This document shows, piece by piece, positions 62,224 through 64,000 of a stretch of DNA of 64,000 nt (position 1 is its first letter; each line of letters begins with the position of its first letter). The position numbers and the translations under genes were made by a program. This stretch comes from Bauldia sp. (GTDB lineage: Bacteria > Pseudomonadota > Alphaproteobacteria > Rhizobiales > Kaistiaceae): the NCBI RefSeq assembly GCF_020442045.1, contig NZ_JAGRLA010000002.1:20211-84210 (forward strand), in the 5' to 3' direction. The notes under the pieces are model-generated. The model did not search any database. It saw only the letters and a program-made list of their open reading frames with translations, and was not told the DNA's origin.

Positions 62224-63122
62224 ATGTCGATATCGCTTTCGGCCGCGAGACGGGCGAGACGGCGTTCGCGCTGAAAGGCGTATATGCCGGTGGCGATGAT
62301 GATCGCCGTGCCGACCATCATCATCGGGTCGGGGACTTCGCCCCAGACGATGAAGCCGACGATGATCGCCCAGACGATGACCGAATAGCGAAACGGTGCG
62401 ATCACCGCTATGTCGCCGTGGCGCATGAAATCAACCGCGGTGAGATAGCCGCCGATCAGGAACACCGCCGAGCCGGCCATCAGCGCGAGGCCATGCATGC
62501 TCGGCCAGCTCCACGACTCGCCGGTGGCAAGGCCGAGCGCCGGTCCGGTCAGGCACACCGCCACGCTCGTCGCCAGGGCGACAAGCAGCGCCGGCAGGTT
62601 GCGCGGCATCATGCGGGTGGTCATGTCGCGCAACGTGATGAAGACCATCGAGGCGAGGGCGACCAGGCTGAAGACATTGAAGCCCGAAAACCCGGGGCGG
62701 ATCACGATCAGGACGCCGAGGAACCCGATGGCGATGGCAAGCCACCGCCGCCAGCCGACCTCGTCGCCGAGGAAGACGGCCGCGCAGGCGGTGACCATCA
62801 ACGGCACGACCTGCAGGATCGCATTCACATTCGCGATCGGGATCTTGAACAGGGCGACAAGGAAGAGGACCGCGCCAAAAACCTCGGCGATCAGGCGCAG
62901 CAACAGCCACCGGTTCCACAGCATCCCGACCCGGCGGTGGGCTCCGGTCCATATGACGATCGGCACGAGGAGCGTGGTCGCGAAGATTCCGCGCAGGAAG
63001 AGCAGCTCGCCAAGCGGCATCTCGCTGTTCGCCAGCTTGATCATCGTATCGTTGATCAGGAACAGCAGATTGCAGGCAGAGATCGCAACGATACCGCGCA
63101 AGGTCTCGCGGAACGGAGTCAT
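62220..63122 (-). CDS. EamA/DMT superfamily transporter
   Basis: A 300-residue membrane protein with ten predicted helices arranged as two EamA repeats. The first begins LLFLINDTMIKLANSEMPLGELLFLRGI and the second near SLVALASMVFITLRDMTTRM. Members export metabolites or amino-acid-like compounds. The gene is upstream of, and overlaps by four bases, the Bcr/CflA transporter. The ATG at 63122 begins MTPFRETLRGI. Confidence 0.9.
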   Translation of the reverse strand: MTPFRETLRGIVAISACNLLFLINDTMIKLANSEMPLGELLFLRGIFATTLLVPIVIWTGAHRRVGMLWNRWLLLRLIAEVFGAVLFLVALFKIPIANVNAILQVVPLMVTACAAVFLGDEVGWRRWLAIAIGFLGVLIVIRPGFSGFNVFSLVALASMVFITLRDMTTRMMPRNLPALLVALATSVAVCLTGPALGLATGESWSWPSMHGLALMAGSAVFLIGGYLTAVDFMRHGDIAVIAPFRYSVIVWAIIVGFIVWGEVPDPMMMVGTAIIIATGIYAFQRERRLARLAAESDIDI

Positions 63123-63254
63123 GTCGCCTCGGTGTTTGTCGGGAAATCGCGCTGCCGCGATGCGGTGGAGTACCGGGGAGTTGTACCTAGAGTGCCCTTG
63201 GATACGCCAAGACGCAATCCATTGGTGTTTCGGGCGAGATCGAGCGCTGGGGCG

Positions 63255-64000
63255 TCAGCCGCCGGTGACGCTCATATGGCGGGAGACGGCGGGCCGGTTG
63301 AGCCGGTCGATGACGAAGTCGTGCCCCTTCGGCTTGCGGGCGATCGCCCGCTCGATCGCGTCATGGAGCGGGCCGTCGCTTTCCGAGGCACGCAGGACCG
63401 AACGCAGATCCAACGCGTCCTCCTGGCCGAGGCACATGAACAGCGTACCCGTGCAGGTGACGCGAACCCGATTGCAGCTTTCACAGAAGTTGTGGGTCAT
63501 CGGCGTGATAAAGCCGAGACGTCCGCCGGTTTCCGCGACTTCGACGTAGCGGGCGGGGCCGCCTGTCCGGTAGGGGATATCGACGAGGGTCCAGCGCTGG
63601 CTGAGCTGCTCGCGAACGTCGGCAAGGGACAGATACTGGTCGAGGCGATCAGGTTCGATCTCACCGAGCGGCATGGTTTCGATGAGCGTCAGGTCCATTC
63701 CCGAACCATGCGCCCAGCGGATCATCTCGTCGAGCGCGAACTCGTTGACGCCTTTCAGGGCCACCGCGTTGATCTTGACCTGCAAACCCGCCCGTTGCGC
63801 CGCGCGGATGCCATCGAGAACCTTGCCCAGATCACCCCAGCGGGTAATCGCCCTGAATTTCTCGGGGTCCAGAGTGTCGACGGAGACGTTGATCCGCTTT
63901 ACGCCGCAGGCAACCAGGTCGTCGGCGAAACGCGCAAGCTGGGAGCCGTTGGTCGTCAGCGTCAGCTCGTCCAGGTCACCGCTCTCGAGATGGCGCGAAA
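63255..64000 (-). CDS. moaA: GTP 3',8-cyclase MoaA, C-terminal part (partial)
   Basis: Radical-SAM enzyme that performs the first step of molybdenum cofactor synthesis. The 5' part runs off the window. Readable sequence from the edge includes [31 protein letters not shown] and [18 protein letters not shown]. The second iron-sulfur cluster is intact as C-x2-C-x13-C in [20 protein letters not shown], and the protein ends in the essential Gly-Gly (SVTGG). The N-terminal radical-SAM Cys triad is outside the window. mobA of the same pathway lies 12 kb away, not in an operon with it. Confidence 0.95.
   Translation of the reverse strand, partial: SRHLESGDLDELTLTTNGSQLARFADDLVACGVKRINVSVDTLDPEKFRAITRWGDLGKVLDGIRAAQRAGLQVKINAVALKGVNEFALDEMIRWAHGSGMDLTLIETMPLGEIEPDRLDQYLSLADVREQLSQRWTLVDIPYRTGGPARYVEVAETGGRLGFITPMTHNFCESCNRVRVTCTGTLFMCLGQEDALDLRSVLRASESDGPLHDAIERAIARKPKGHDFVIDRLNRPAVSRHMSVTGG

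Overview
This 64 kb window is GC-rich, densely coding chromosomal DNA. It most likely comes from an alphaproteobacterium of the Hyphomicrobiales (Rhizobiales) type. The basis is the gene content and order: response regulator / histidine kinase / glnE / PAS kinase / pepN, CUT1 and polar amino-acid ABC systems, LacI-controlled sugar operons, tandem CHASE4-GGDEF-EAL proteins, and an imelysin / di-haem oxidoreductase / DUF1513 iron cluster. Species cannot be named from the sequence. There is no rRNA, no recognisable tRNA, no insertion sequence, no CRISPR array and no prophage; almost everything looks like vertically inherited chromosome.

Layout. 0-7.4 kb: end of an OmpR-type regulator, its histidine kinase, glnE (nitrogen control of glutamine synthetase), a small exported protein and a divergent PAS histidine kinase. 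7.6-10.2 kb: pepN. 10.4-16.7 kb: a LacI regulator followed by xylB, xylA, a TIM-barrel sugar isomerase and a Gfo/Idh oxidoreductase, a xylose/polyol operon interrupted by a 140-bp inverted repeat. 16.7-20.5 kb: GFA protein, a lipoprotein and a large Sel1-repeat exported protein. 20.6-24.7 kb: adenine deaminase, an MFS transporter whose 3' end runs 243 bp antisense into it, and two small convergent SET-domain proteins. 25.3-29.8 kb: two tandem CHASE4-GGDEF-EAL c-di-GMP proteins. 29.8-37.4 kb: hydroxypyruvate isomerase, then a LacI regulator and a complete CUT1 ABC importer with an intracellular GH32 fructosidase, sharing operator-like sequences. 37.7-44.7 kb: dusA, a TauE-type permease, a retropepsin-like protease, cobS and cobT (divergent), a membrane histidine kinase and a uracil-DNA glycosylase family protein.

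44.8-52.6 kb: an Lrp regulator with a small exported protein, an AlkD-like protein, a VOC protein, a tartronate-semialdehyde-type reductase, two convergent ABM-fold proteins, an amino-acid ABC importer lacking its ATPase, mobA and a two-domain exported protein with an MliC-like half. 52.9-54.4 kb: a lysine/alanine/proline repeat protein resembling histone H1, then a decayed tspO gene. 54.6-64 kb: Mrp/ApbC, a four-gene iron-type operon (imelysin, di-haem oxidoreductase, second imelysin, DUF1513) with a good promoter overlapped by a perfect palindrome, a Bcr/CflA pump with a DMT transporter, and the 3' part of moaA.

The most noteworthy items are the two SET-domain proteins in a genome that also encodes an H1-like protein, the frameshifted tspO remnant, the shared operator motif of the GH32/ABC locus, the palindrome-controlled iron operon and the ade/MFS antisense overlap. 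I did not find an obviously new multi-gene defence or mobile system.
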